From: Clostridia bacterium
GTDB lineage: Bacteria > Bacillota > Clostridia > Oscillospirales > CAG-272
Length of the DNA stretch: 64,000 nucleotides
NCBI GenBank assembly: GCA_017517745.1
Contig: JAFWYJ010000049.1
Location: 1-64,000 of the forward strand
Reading direction: 5' to 3'
Shown: one piece after another, positions 54,065-62,922 of the stretch
Layout of the letters: each line of letters opens with the position of its first letter
Position numbering within the stretch: the stretch's first letter is position 1
Notes under the pieces: generated by a model
What the model saw: the letters and a program-made list of their open reading frames with translations, nothing else
Database searches by the model: none
Told to the model about the DNA's origin: nothing
Program-made: the position numbers and the translations under genes

Positions 54065-55252
54065 TCAAGCAATCGGTGCGCCCAATCGCTTCAAATTTTC
54101 ATCGGCAATTCTTCTTGCCGCCTGGTCAAATGCAAAAACATCTTCAACAGATGCGCACGTTGTCGCATCTGACAGTGTGTTGACCGTTTCTCCCACCACG
54201 TCGAAGATGCCCGTGAAAGAGAGCTTACGATTCAAAAACGCCGCCACAGCCACCTCGTTGGCAGCATTCAAGACAGCCGGAACCGCTCCTCCCTTCGCGA
54301 TCGAATCAAGTGCCAGAGCCAGCAACGTGAAGGTTTCGGTATCGGGCTTGGAGAACGTCAGCTTTCCAACCTGTGTCAGGTCAAGCGGCGGAATAACCGC
54401 CTCGGTGCGATCGGGATGAGTCAGCGCGTAATGCACACAAAGGCGCATGTCGGGCACCGACATCTGCGCGATCACGCTATTATCTATATATTCGACAGCG
54501 GAATGCATTATGCTCTCTTTGTGAACCAAAACCTCGATCTGTTCGGGACGGACGTCAAACAAATGCACTGCCTCGATCACTTCAAAACCCTTGTTCATCA
54601 AGGTCGCGCTGTCGATGGTGATCTTCGCGCCCATATTCCACGTTGGATGCGCCAAAGCTCTTTCCACCGTGATGTCCGCAAGCTGATCGCGCGTCATGCC
54701 GTAAAAAGGTCCGCCCGACGCGGTCAGGAGAATCCGCTTGATGCGCTTTTTTCCACCCGAGCGCAGGCATTGGAAGATCGCGCTGTGCTCGCTGTCCACG
54801 GGCAGGATCTCGATGCTTTTCTCTTTTGCCAACTTCATGACGTAATCTCCCGCGCAAACGAGAGATTCCTTGTTGGCGAGTGCCAGCTTTTTACCGGCTT
54901 CAAGGGTTGCCAACGTTGGCTTGAGTCCCGCTTCACCGATGACGGAGTTCACCACCACCTCGTCGGTGCCGTAATGCTCTCCGATCATTTCGCAAATGCC
55001 ATCTGTTCCGGCAAAGACCTTGACGCCGGTATCGGAAAGCGCGATTTTCAGCTGTGCTGCCGCGTTCGGATCTGCCATGGCGCATGCCTGGACCTTGAGC
55101 AGTCGCGCCTGCTCCTCCACGCGCTTGACGTTTTTGTTCGCGCAAAGTGCATTGACTCGGATATGATTCCGGATGGCGACGTCGATCGCCTGTTCTCCGA
55201 CCGAACCGGTCGATCCGAGGATGGTGATCGACGGAAATTGTTCGTTATACAT
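54065..55252 (-). CDS. dxr: 1-deoxy-D-xylulose 5-phosphate reductoisomerase
   Basis: 395 residues. It makes MEP from DXP with NADPH. ILGSTGSVGEQAIDV near 11-25 is the NADPH-binding loop, and LPVDSEHSAIFQCL near 146-159 carries metal ligands Asp and Glu. TASGGPF near 182-188 and MNKGFEVIEA near 225 contact substrate and metal. GAGGGG lies upstream of the ATG. It sits between cdsA and rseP, as in many Clostridia. Confidence 0.97.
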   Translation of the reverse strand: MYNEQFPSITILGSTGSVGEQAIDVAIRNHIRVNALCANKNVKRVEEQARLLKVQACAMADPNAAAQLKIALSDTGVKVFAGTDGICEMIGEHYGTDEVVVNSVIGEAGLKPTLATLEAGKKLALANKESLVCAGDYVMKLAKEKSIEILPVDSEHSAIFQCLRSGGKKRIKRILLTASGGPFYGMTRDQLADITVERALAHPTWNMGAKITIDSATLMNKGFEVIEAVHLFDVRPEQIEVLVHKESIMHSAVEYIDNSVIAQMSVPDMRLCVHYALTHPDRTEAVIPPLDLTQVGKLTFSKPDTETFTLLALALDSIAKGGAVPAVLNAANEVAVAAFLNRKLSFTGIFDVVGETVNTLSDATTCASVEDVFAFDQAARRIADENLKRLGAPIA

Positions 55253-55254
55253 AT

Positions 55255-56097
55255 TTAAATCCCCTCAAAGAAATTAAAGAAGGAGCAAAAGACCGCCAGA
55301 AGGATCGACACCGCGATGACAGAGTCAAAACGGTCGAGCATGCCGCCGTGTCCCGGAAAAAGCTTTCCGTAGTCCTTGATTCCGTAAGTACGCTTGATCA
55401 CAGACATACAAAGGTCACCGATCTGAGAAACGATCGATGCCAAAAAGCCTCCGATGATCAAAAACAAATAGTTTGCATGAAGATCGGAAATGCGATTGAT
55501 GATCAGACCGAACACCACCATTCCGATGATGCAAAATACGATGCCGCCGATGCTTCCCTCCACCGTCTTTTTCGGGCTGACGTCAGGGATCAGCTTGTGT
55601 TTTCCGCCTCTGCCGAAGAGCATGCCGCAAAAATAGGCGAAGGTGTCAGTGATCCAAGCACCGAGGAAAACGGTCAGATAGACGTATTTTCCGCCGATCT
55701 CATAGTCGCGCAAGATCAGGATGGCATTGAAGCCGGCAAGAATATAAAACGCCGTCAAAAACGCGATCGCCACGTCGGAAAGCTTGTATTTTCCGTGAGA
55801 AAAGGTCAACACCGAGAAAAAATAAAGCGAAACCACCAATGCAACGGCAACAATCACCTGACGGATCAGGTCGAGATCCCCGCTGTATCGAATGAAAAAC
55901 GGCAATCCCAGCGCGCAAAGATAGAGCGGAATATTCAAGGAATATGCTTGCTTGAGACCGATGCACGCCATCATTTCATAGACTGCCACAAGCGAACAGA
56001 TCGCCATGGCAATGGGAAGCGCGACGGTTTCCGAAAAGATCAAAATCGGCAACAAAACCGCAATGGCGACCACAGCGGTGATGATTCTTGTTTTCAT
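55255..56097 (-). CDS. cdsA: Phosphatidate cytidylyltransferase
   Basis: 280 residues with about eight transmembrane helices. It makes CDP-diacylglycerol for phospholipids. The family signature is at the C-terminus: SQIGDLCMSVIKRTYGIKDYGKLFPGHGGMLDRFDS, with the metal-binding Asp residues. VSPKKTVEGSIGG is the other conserved loop. The true start is ATG 56097 behind AAAGGA; the longer upstream frame is the shadow of uppS. Its stop lies 2 bp from the dxr start. Confidence 0.95.
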   Translation of the reverse strand: MKTRIITAVVAIAVLLPILIFSETVALPIAMAICSLVAVYEMMACIGLKQAYSLNIPLYLCALGLPFFIRYSGDLDLIRQVIVAVALVVSLYFFSVLTFSHGKYKLSDVAIAFLTAFYILAGFNAILILRDYEIGGKYVYLTVFLGAWITDTFAYFCGMLFGRGGKHKLIPDVSPKKTVEGSIGGIVFCIIGMVVFGLIINRISDLHANYLFLIIGGFLASIVSQIGDLCMSVIKRTYGIKDYGKLFPGHGGMLDRFDSVIAVSILLAVFCSFFNFFEGI

Positions 56098-56108
56098 AAA
56101 AAGATCCT

Positions 56109-56837
56109 TTAAACTCCGCCATAACGGCGTTTTCTCGAATAAAAGGCGGCTACCGCCTCGTCCACGTCCTTGCCCGAAAAATCCGGCCAAAGCACGTCGG
56201 TGAAATAATACTCCGCGTAGGCGGACTGCCAAAGCAGAAAATTGGAGGTGCGCAGATCTCCTCCCGTTCGCACGATCAAATCGGGATCGGGACATCCCGC
56301 CGTGTAGATCTGCGAAGAAATATCCGCCTCCGTCACGTCGGTCTTGCCCTGTTTGATCAGCTCGTTGCAGGCGTGGGTGATCTCCTCGCGACCGCCGTAA
56401 TTGACCGCGACGTTGAGCATGAAGGTTTTGTGTACCGTTTCGCGCTCGATTTTTTCCATCTTTTGGCGCAAGCTGTCGGAAAAAATGCTCAAATTACCGA
56501 TGAAATGCACCCGGACGTTGTCATCCTCCATCTCTGCAAAGCAATCTTCGATGTAATCGTCAAAGATTTGCATGATGGTGTCCACTTCTTTTTGCGGACG
56601 TTTCCAATTCTCGGTGGAAAAGGCATACACCGTCATATATTTGATGCCGATGCTCTCGCAGTAGCGTCCGATCTTTTTGAAGGTGGCAGCACCGTGGGAA
56701 TGTCCAAACTCTCGGGGCATTCCGCGACGTTGTGCCCATCTGCCGTTTCCGTCCATGATAAAGGCGATGTGCTGCAGACGATCGTCGACCTGCACGGCTT
56801 CCGTCTTTTGTTTTTTCTGTTTCCAAAAGAGCTTCAT
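56109..56837 (-). CDS. uppS: Isoprenyl transferase (undecaprenyl diphosphate synthase)
   Basis: 242 residues of the cis-prenyltransferase family. It extends farnesyl diphosphate with IPP to the C55 carrier for cell-wall synthesis. IAFIMDGNGRWAQRRG near 24-39 holds the catalytic Asp, GHSHGA follows, YAFSTENWKRP is near 71-81, and DPDLIVRTGGDLRTSNFLLWQSAYAE near 194-219 is the C-terminal signature. An unusual Lys-rich N-terminus (KLFWKQKKQK) precedes the domain. It consumes IPP made by dxr and ispG in the same cluster. Confidence 0.96.
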   Translation of the reverse strand: MKLFWKQKKQKTEAVQVDDRLQHIAFIMDGNGRWAQRRGMPREFGHSHGAATFKKIGRYCESIGIKYMTVYAFSTENWKRPQKEVDTIMQIFDDYIEDCFAEMEDDNVRVHFIGNLSIFSDSLRQKMEKIERETVHKTFMLNVAVNYGGREEITHACNELIKQGKTDVTEADISSQIYTAGCPDPDLIVRTGGDLRTSNFLLWQSAYAEYYFTDVLWPDFSGKDVDEAVAAFYSRKRRYGGV

Positions 56838-56936
56838 TGTTTCTCCGTTCTGCCCGCGCGGGCATTTATCCTTGTTAAGAATTTGGCGGGTTCTTTTTCA
56901 AAAACCCGCCGAAAACTCGGTGAAAGCCGCAAAAAA

Positions 56937-57491
56937 TTACAGCTGCAAAATTTCTTTTTCCTTCTTGGAGGTGATTTCGTCGACCGTTTTGATATAGCGG
57001 TCGGTCAAATCCTGCACCGACTTCTCGCTTGCCTTCTGTTCGTCCTCGGTCATCTCACCGTTCTTTTTCTGCTTCTTGATGTCATCATTGGCGTCGCGGC
57101 GGATGTTGCGGATGGCAACGCGTGCTTCCTCTCCCATCTTTTGGATCTGCTTTGCCAAGCCCTTGCGGTGCTCCTCGGTCAGAGGCGGGAATACCAAGCG
57201 GATCACAGAACCGTCGTCCTGGGGCGTGATGCCGATATCGGATGCCTGCAAAGCCTTGACCATTGCCTTGAGCGTGGAACGGTCATAGGGCGTGATCGTC
57301 AGCGTCTTGGGATCGGTTACCGCAACCGATGCCATGTCAACCAGCTTGGTTGCCGCGCCGTAATATTCAAACGTAACCTTGGAAACGACCGATCCGTTTG
57401 CCTGGCTTGCGCGGATCGTGGAGAGGTTGCTCTCGTAAGCGTTTACGCTTTTTTGCATTTTCTCTTCTGTGCCTTTGGTGTTGTATTTCAT
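56937..57491 (-). CDS. frr: Ribosome recycling factor
   Basis: 184 residues, normal length. With EF-G it splits post-termination ribosomes. The MQKSV..L.TIRA.QA start, YYGAATKL near 44-51, ITPYDRSTLKAMVKALQASDIGITPQDDGSVIRL and the VAIRNIRRDAND hinge region are diagnostic. It follows pyrH by 65 bp and precedes uppS by 99 bp. Confidence 0.97.
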   Translation of the reverse strand: MKYNTKGTEEKMQKSVNAYESNLSTIRASQANGSVVSKVTFEYYGAATKLVDMASVAVTDPKTLTITPYDRSTLKAMVKALQASDIGITPQDDGSVIRLVFPPLTEEHRKGLAKQIQKMGEEARVAIRNIRRDANDDIKKQKKNGEMTEDEQKASEKSVQDLTDRYIKTVDEITSKKEKEILQL

Positions 57492-57556
57492 GGTGATTTC
57501 CTGCCGTCAAGCCTTTTGACGGCGATCCTTTCTCTATGTATTTGTTATAATTGATT

Positions 57557-58270
57557 TCAGTTGTGGATCTCGGTACCCACGGCTTCGCCCATGACCACGC
57601 GATAGATGTTTTCGGGATCCGCAAGACCGAAAGCATAGCCGCTGATGTCATTATCCATGCAGAAGATCGCGGACGTCATATCAAGCGCGCGCAGATTTTC
57701 GTCGAGGATTCGACGGTAAGTGATGTCGGTATAGCGAACCGCGTCGGGGTTCTTCTTGGGATCGTCGCTGTAAATGGCGTCAATATTCTTTGCCATCAAG
57801 ATGCAATCCGCATTGATCTCGGCAGCGCGCAAAACGGCAGCCGTGTCGGTGGAAAAGAAAGGCGTTCCCAAACCGCAACCGAAGATGACAACCTTGCCCT
57901 CCTCCAACGCGCGGATCGCGTCACGGGAATTGTAATGGTCGGCGTATGCCGCCATTTCCACCGCAGTCATGACAACGGCATCCATGCCCTCACGAAGGAA
58001 GACGTCTTGCAGGGCGATCGAGTTGATGGCGGTTGCCAACATTCCCATGTGATCGGCTCTGCAACGATCCATGCCGGTTCCCTGTCTGCCGCGCCAGATG
58101 TTTCCGGCACCGACGATCACGCCGACTTGTACGCCTGCATCCACACAGCGTTTGACTTGTGCCGCGACCTTTGCGATGAAATCAAAATCGAGAATGCTGC
58201 CGCCGTTGGCGGGAGCCAGAGCCTCACCGGAAAGCTTCAACAAAATCCGTTTGTACCTTGGTGTTTTCAT
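57557..58270 (-). CDS. pyrH: UMP kinase
   Basis: 237 residues of the amino acid kinase fold. It phosphorylates UMP to UDP. KLSGEAL near 12-18, GAGNIWRGRQG near 53-63 and GTPFFSTDTAAVLRA near 137-151 bind ATP and UMP; the final part contains the expected PENIYRVV segment. The standard Firmicutes order rpsB-tsf-pyrH-frr is kept, but a terminator lies between tsf and pyrH, so pyrH probably has its own promoter. Confidence 0.97.
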   Translation of the reverse strand: MKTPRYKRILLKLSGEALAPANGGSILDFDFIAKVAAQVKRCVDAGVQVGVIVGAGNIWRGRQGTGMDRCRADHMGMLATAINSIALQDVFLREGMDAVVMTAVEMAAYADHYNSRDAIRALEEGKVVIFGCGLGTPFFSTDTAAVLRAAEINADCILMAKNIDAIYSDDPKKNPDAVRYTDITYRRILDENLRALDMTSAIFCMDNDISGYAFGLADPENIYRVVMGEAVGTEIHN

Positions 58271-58382
58271 AGATTTTTCTTCTCCTGATTATATTACAGT
58301 TTATTCCTATTTATTTTACTACAAAAATTGAATTTTGTAAACACCTTTTTTGTAAATAAATCAAATCCTTGCAAAAAAATTA

Positions 58383-58425
58383 TCAAAAAAAGACACGGAG
58401 CAGAAAATTTTCCACTCCGTGTCGA
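58383..58425 (-). terminator. Terminator after tsf
   Basis: GACACGGAG and CTCCGTGTC (58392-58400 with 58415-58423) around an inner GAAAATTTTC, followed on the minus strand by TTTTTTT. Confidence 0.88.
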
Positions 58426-58447
58426 TTTTTCGATTGTTTGAGAGCAA

Positions 58448-59371
58448 TTACTTGCCTGCGGTCATCTTTGCGATTTCCTCAGCAAAGTTCTCTTCTCTCT
58501 TCTGGATGCCTTCGCCCTTCTCAAAGCGGTAGAAGTCAACGATCTCGATCTCACCGCCAAGCTCCTTTGCGGTAGCCTTGACGTACTGACCAACCTTCAT
58601 GTCCTCGTCCTTGACGTAGGTCATGTCAACCAGGCAGTTGTTATCGTAGAACTTGGAAATTCTTCCGAGAACCATCTTTTCCTTGATTGCATCGGGCTTC
58701 TTTGCATTGGCGGGATCGTTTGCGATCTGTGCCAACAGAATGCTCTTCTCCTCTTCGATGACCGAAGCGGGAACCTGGTCACGGTTGAGGTAAGGCGTGG
58801 GATATGCGCCGATCTGCAACGCGATGTTCTTTGCGAATGCAGCGAACTCAGCCTTGTCCGCAACGTTGGTCTCGAACTTCGCGATGACGCCGATCGAGCC
58901 GGTGCCGTGGATATAGGTGCTGGTGACGCCGTCAACAACGACAAAGCGACGAACGGTGAGCTTTTCACCGATCTTGAAGATCATTTCCTTGGTCTTCTCC
59001 TCAACGGTCATCTCATCGTTGAACTTGCAAGCCATCAGAGCCTCAACGTCTGCGGGCTTCTGCGCGATGATGATCTTGAGCAGATCTGCAACGAATTCCT
59101 TGAAGGACTCGTTCTTTGCAACGAAGTCGGTCTCGGAGTTTACCTCGATCATAGCGGTGGTGTTGCCATCCTTCAGGATCTCAACAACGCCGTCTGCCGC
59201 GATTCTGGTAGCCATCTTGGACTCAGCCTTCAACTCACCCTTCTCACGAAGGATCTTGATTGCTGCATCCATATCGCCCTCAGCTTCAACCAGGGCCTTC
59301 TTGCACTCCATCATACCGATACCGGTCTTTGCGCGGAGAGCTGCTACGTCTTTTGCTGTAATATTTGCCAT
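58448..59371 (-). CDS. tsf: Elongation factor Ts
   Basis: 307 residues. It exchanges GDP for GTP on EF-Tu. The UBA-like N-terminus ITAKDVAALRAKTGIGMMECKKALVEAEGD is typical, and EVNSETDFVAKNESFKEF near 75-92 is the EF-Tu contact motif. The start at 59371 (MANITAK) has AAAGGGA upstream. It is cotranscribed with rpsB 25 bp upstream, followed by a terminator. Confidence 0.97.
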   Translation of the reverse strand: MANITAKDVAALRAKTGIGMMECKKALVEAEGDMDAAIKILREKGELKAESKMATRIAADGVVEILKDGNTTAMIEVNSETDFVAKNESFKEFVADLLKIIIAQKPADVEALMACKFNDEMTVEEKTKEMIFKIGEKLTVRRFVVVDGVTSTYIHGTGSIGVIAKFETNVADKAEFAAFAKNIALQIGAYPTPYLNRDQVPASVIEEEKSILLAQIANDPANAKKPDAIKEKMVLGRISKFYDNNCLVDMTYVKDEDMKVGQYVKATAKELGGEIEIVDFYRFEKGEGIQKREENFAEEIAKMTAGK

Positions 59372-59396
59372 TTTTTCGTCCCTTTCCGAGTATTGA

Positions 59397-60140
59397 TTAC
59401 TCTGCGTCGGTTTCTGCTGCGGGCTCTTCTGCAGCTTCTGCTTCTGCAGCATCTGCCTCACCCTGCTTGCCCTCGATGACGGCGTCTGCCAGAGCCGAGG
59501 AGATCAGCTTGATGGCACGGATCGCGTCGTCGTTACCGGGGATGATATAGTCTGCATCGTCGGGATCGCAGTTGGTGTCAACGATCGCGATGACCGGAAT
59601 GCCAAGTTTCTTTGCTTCGAGAACTGCGTTTCTTTCCTTCTTGGGGTCAACGATGAACACTGCATCAGGCAGTCTTTCCATCGTCTTGATTCCGCCGTAG
59701 CTCTTTTCGAGATCGAAGATCTCCTTCTGCATTGCTGCAACTTCCTTCTTGGGAAGCAGATCGAAGGTTCCGTCCTCCTGCATCTTGTAGAGGTTGTTCA
59801 GACGGTTGATGGATCTCTTGATGGTCTTGAAGTTGGTCATCATACCGCCGGGCCAACGAACGTTGACGTAGTACATGCCGCAACGAACTGCCTCTTCCTT
59901 GATTGCCTCTGCGGCCTGCTTCTTGGTTCCCACGAACAGAACGGTACCGTTGTTCTCGGACAGCTCACGAACAAAGTTGTAAGCCTCGTCGAACTTTTTC
60001 ACGGTCTTCTGGAGATCGATGATATAGATTCCGTTTCTTTCCGTGAAAATGTACTCCTGCATTTTGGGGTTCCATCTTCTGGTGTGGTGTCCGAAATGAA
60101 CACCTGCTTCAAGCAACTGCTTGATCGAGATAATAGACAT
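59397..60140 (-). CDS. rpsB: 30S ribosomal protein S2
   Basis: 247 residues. [19 protein letters not shown] near 8-26 and the [26 protein letters not shown] segment near 190-215 are S2 signatures. The C-terminal tail is Ala/Glu-rich. The ATG at 60140 has a GGAGGA site. First gene of the rpsB-tsf operon, with an untranslated leader of about 140 nt. Confidence 0.97.
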   Translation of the reverse strand: MSIISIKQLLEAGVHFGHHTRRWNPKMQEYIFTERNGIYIIDLQKTVKKFDEAYNFVRELSENNGTVLFVGTKKQAAEAIKEEAVRCGMYYVNVRWPGGMMTNFKTIKRSINRLNNLYKMQEDGTFDLLPKKEVAAMQKEIFDLEKSYGGIKTMERLPDAVFIVDPKKERNAVLEAKKLGIPVIAIVDTNCDPDDADYIIPGNDDAIRAIKLISSALADAVIEGKQGEADAAEAEAAEEPAAETDAE

Positions 60141-60318
60141 TTGAATGTCCTCCTTCGGTTTTTCCACCACCGCAACGCATTGCCAAAAACCGCTTTTCGC
60201 GGCACCGATGCAACGCTCGTCCGGTGTGTGTGATTTAAATTTTGCGCCGTTTCGAAGCGGTTTTGTTTCTTGCGGCGCAATTACAATGAATTATATCATA
60301 CAATTCCTTTTTTTGCAA
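60141..60318 (-). promoter_or_regulatory. rpsB promoter and structured leader
   Basis: On the minus strand TTGCAA (60313-60318), a 17-bp spacer, TATAAT (60290-60295). The leader starts with a perfect 8-bp stem TTGCGCCG/CGGCGCAA (60273-60280 with 60242-60249) enclosing about 23 nt, followed by a second structured region up to the ribosome site. S2 autoregulates through its mRNA leader in several bacterial groups, so this may be an S2-binding leader; that is inference. The stretch 60319-60453 up to spoIIID shows nothing else. Confidence 0.5.
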
Positions 60319-60453
60319 GCGTCATTTCCATTGTTTACAATTTTTTAACATTTCTTTTCCGCCTTTTCAAAAAACATTCGTCTTGCCAAAAAACTGCTTG
60401 ACGAATCCGCGCCGGATATGTTATAATCATGAAGAAAAGGCATCAAAGACTCC

Positions 60454-60717
60454 TCATTGGTGCAGCTCGCTGTATTTGAGTCGCGTGGCTTCCCCGCCGC
60501 GCAGATGACGCTCCTGTTTATTCTTGTTCAGAAGCTTCTGCACGTCATCGTAAAGCGATCTGTTGACGTTTTTCAAGATCTGTGTTACGTCCTTATGTAC
60601 CGTGCTCTTGCTGATGCCAAACACGCGCGCGGCGGAGCGGACGGTTGCCTGGTTCTCCACCAGATATTCCCCCAGCATCACGCAACGCTCGCGCCCCTTC
60701 CAATCTGATACCATCAT
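60454..60717 (-). CDS. spoIIID: Sporulation transcription regulator SpoIIID
   Basis: 87 residues, normal for the family. SpoIIID is the mother-cell DNA-binding regulator that acts with sigma-E during endospore formation. ENQATVRSAARVFGISKSTVHKDVTQIL is the helix-turn-helix, and KNKQERHLRGGEATRLKY near the C-terminus is the basic tail that contacts DNA. I chose ATG 60717 with GGGGGA nine bases upstream; the longer frame upstream lacks similarity. It is the clearest marker of spore formation in the window. Confidence 0.92.
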   Translation of the reverse strand: MMVSDWKGRERCVMLGEYLVENQATVRSAARVFGISKSTVHKDVTQILKNVNRSLYDDVQKLLNKNKQERHLRGGEATRLKYSELHQ

Positions 60718-60792
60718 GATTCCGAATCCCCCGATCATTTCCGAATATTCGGTATCATTATATGCGGCATCCGACACAAAATAGACTACAAT

Positions 60793-61584
60793 ATGAATGG
60801 AAAAAGCATGATGATTCAAAAAGAAAACGAAAAATTTTCACCCTCCAATATTTTTGAAGGAATGACCTCGATCTCGGCACTTCTGAACAGCCAATGCGAG
60901 AATGACCGCCGCATTGAGCGCATCTGGATCGATCGAGACAAAAAAGACACAAAAGCCAAGGAAATCGGCTTTTTGAACGCAAAGGCGCGTGAGCTGGGCT
61001 TTGACGTGGAATACGTTGCCGCCGAGAAGATCGACAAGATCTGTGTCGGCAGCTCTCACGGCGGCATCATCGCCTTTTGCACCGAGCGTGCGCTCCCTGC
61101 TCTTGCAACCGAGAAGATCAAGGCAGACGGCTTTTACGTCTTTTTGGAGGGCGTCGAGGATCCTTACAATTTCGGATATACCCTACGTTCTCTCTATGCG
61201 GCGGGCGTGGACGGTGTGGTTTTGCCTCCGCGCAATTGGATGAGTGCCGCGGGCGTCGTGGCGCGTTCCTCCGCGGGTGCTTCGGAGCTGATCCCCATGT
61301 TCACAGCGAGTGCCGAAGACGTGCTCGGGATCTTCAAATCGGCGGGCTATCAGGTGCTTTGCGCCGGGATCCGCGACTCGGTCTCGGTATTTGACGGAAA
61401 CTTTCTCTATCCTGTCCTGTTGGTCATCGGGGGCGAAAAGCGCGGTATTTCCCGCAAAATATTGGATCAAGCCGATCAGATCGTCCGCATTGATTACGGC
61501 AGAGAGTTTCGCGGTTCCCTCTCGGCGGCATCCGCGGCGACCGTCATGGCGTTTGAAATTTATCGACAGAATCGAAAAAAATAA
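60793..61584 (+). CDS. TrmH/SpoU-family RNA methyltransferase
   Basis: 263 residues of the SPOUT family that 2'-O-methylates rRNA or tRNA. An N-terminal substrate-binding domain (about 1-105) precedes the knot domain with motif 1 NFGYTLRSLYAAGVDGVVLP, motif 2 LLVIGGEKRGISRK and motif 3 GSLSAASAATVMAFEIYR. The exact target base is unknown. The ATG at 60793 lacks a good ribosome site; starts at 60808 or 60811 are possible. Divergent from spoIIID. Confidence 0.85.
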   Translation: MNGKSMMIQKENEKFSPSNIFEGMTSISALLNSQCENDRRIERIWIDRDKKDTKAKEIGFLNAKARELGFDVEYVAAEKIDKICVGSSHGGIIAFCTERALPALATEKIKADGFYVFLEGVEDPYNFGYTLRSLYAAGVDGVVLPPRNWMSAAGVVARSSAGASELIPMFTASAEDVLGIFKSAGYQVLCAGIRDSVSVFDGNFLYPVLLVIGGEKRGISRKILDQADQIVRIDYGREFRGSLSAASAATVMAFEIYRQNRKK

Positions 61585-61604
61585 TCTCCAAGAAATCGAA
61601 CGTT

Positions 61605-61638
61605 CAGCCACCGCGTTTTTGTGGTGGCTGTTTATTTT
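61605..61638 (+). terminator. Terminator after the TrmH-family gene
   Basis: CAGCCACC (61605-61612) pairs with GGTGGCTG (61623-61630), followed by TTTATTTT. Confidence 0.8.
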
Positions 61639-61648
61639 GGCGAAAAAT

Positions 61649-61672
61649 CAAAAAGCCCCGCCAAAGCGGGGC
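61649..61672 (-). terminator. Terminator after the second XRE gene
   Basis: GCCCCGC (61655-61661) pairs with GCGGGGC (61666-61672). On the minus strand TTTTTGATTTTT follows. Confidence 0.85.
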
Positions 61673-61677
61673 GAAAT

Positions 61678-62718
61678 TCACTTGATATATTCCGCAAGAT
61701 CATATTCGTTCAGATATTTATAAAAATACTTCATATACTGATCTTTGTTTTCTTCAAAATCCTTCCACACAAGCGATATGAGGCGATAAGCATCTGCAAT
61801 ATATTGCTCGCATTTTTCTTGATTTCCCAACTTTTTATAACACGCGGCGATGCGCTGCAGAAAACACCAATGGAAAGTCTGCATTCCCGCCCAAAGGTAT
61901 TGCTCCGCAGGATCGTCATAGAGATCGATCAAAAGAAAGGTTGTCAGCACGCAAAGTCCTTTTTGATAGCACTTCAGGGCTTCGGGAATATAATCATCGG
62001 GAGCATAGTCTCGGAAGGTGACGTTGTGCTCGTTCATACGAAACCATGCGTCTCCCTCCTTCATACACGAGCTATACAACCCCTCCAAATGATGATTTCG
62101 AGAGAAAACAGAGGCGTTCAGCTTATCTTTTCCCGAAAGGCGAAACGACATCGTATCATAGCGAATATTAAAGTCGCACGGAAGCGTCTCCAAGACGGCT
62201 TTTGCTTTTTGATATTCCCCTTTTTTGAGATACGCCGCTGATTGACAGTCTTTGGCATTACATACACGCAGGAAATCCGTGCTCTCGGTAATGATTTTTT
62301 GCGAAAGCTCGATCAACTCGTCGAGATGTGAGACATCCTCACGATCTCGTAAAACATATTCGTAAGCATCCAACAGACAGCAAAGCAAAAATTCGTTGTC
62401 GGGATATTCCCGCAAGGCAGCTTTTATCGTTTCGATATATTTCGGTGTATCATCAAAAAAATATGTTCTCGCTTCATCCGTGATTTTTTGGATTTTTGCT
62501 TTCATTTCCCGAACGTCGTAATCAAACAAAATATCCATGGAAACCTCAAAATATCCTGCGATCACCGGAATCATTTCCATATCCGGATAGGTCAGACCAC
62601 TCTCCCACTTGCTGATTGCTTGAGGAGAAACAGAGAGTATCGAGGCAAGCACTTCTTGCGTAATTCCTTTCTTTTTTCTCAGCTCACGAATCTTGTTGCC
62701 GATATTGATATTGGTCAT
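61678..62718 (-). CDS. XRE-family helix-turn-helix protein with TPR-like C-terminus
   Basis: 346 residues. Residues 1-65 form an XRE domain (IGNKIRELRKKKGITQEVLASILSVSPQAISKWESGLTYPD); the rest is helical with TPR-like repeats. Such proteins are common regulators in Clostridia, but the target and ligand are unknown. GGAGGTTTC gives a clear ribosome site for ATG 62718. It is built like the gene at 33748-34938. It has its own promoter and terminator and is probably a single-gene unit. Confidence 0.87.
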   Translation of the reverse strand: MTNINIGNKIRELRKKKGITQEVLASILSVSPQAISKWESGLTYPDMEMIPVIAGYFEVSMDILFDYDVREMKAKIQKITDEARTYFFDDTPKYIETIKAALREYPDNEFLLCCLLDAYEYVLRDREDVSHLDELIELSQKIITESTDFLRVCNAKDCQSAAYLKKGEYQKAKAVLETLPCDFNIRYDTMSFRLSGKDKLNASVFSRNHHLEGLYSSCMKEGDAWFRMNEHNVTFRDYAPDDYIPEALKCYQKGLCVLTTFLLIDLYDDPAEQYLWAGMQTFHWCFLQRIAACYKKLGNQEKCEQYIADAYRLISLVWKDFEENKDQYMKYFYKYLNEYDLAEYIK

Positions 62719-62760
62719 ATGAAACCTCCAAAATTGATTGTGATGCGCTTCACTGATGAA

Positions 62761-62803
62761 AGTATAGCATAAAAAAACGCGATTTTCAACAACCTAATAT
62801 TAG
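62761..62803 (-). promoter_or_regulatory. Sigma-A promoter and palindrome upstream of the second XRE gene
   Basis: On the minus strand TTGAAA (62784-62789), a 17-bp spacer, TATACT (62761-62766). The palindrome CTAATATTAG (62794-62803) lies just upstream of the -35 box, a possible autoregulatory operator. Confidence 0.65.
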
Positions 62804-62845
62804 AAAAAAATCAACCTACGGTTAAGTTGGTTGAGGAATCGAAAG

Positions 62846-62888
62846 AAAGCACACCGCCAAAGAAAAGGTCTTCGGAAGTGTGCTTTTT
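62846..62888. terminator. Terminator after the DUF2974 gene
   Basis: AAAGCACAC near 62846-62854 pairs with GTGTGCTTT near 62877-62885. T-rich runs lie on both outer sides. Confidence 0.65.
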
Positions 62889-62922
62889 ATATTTTTTCAA
62901 AATGCATGAGCGTTTTTGCTCG

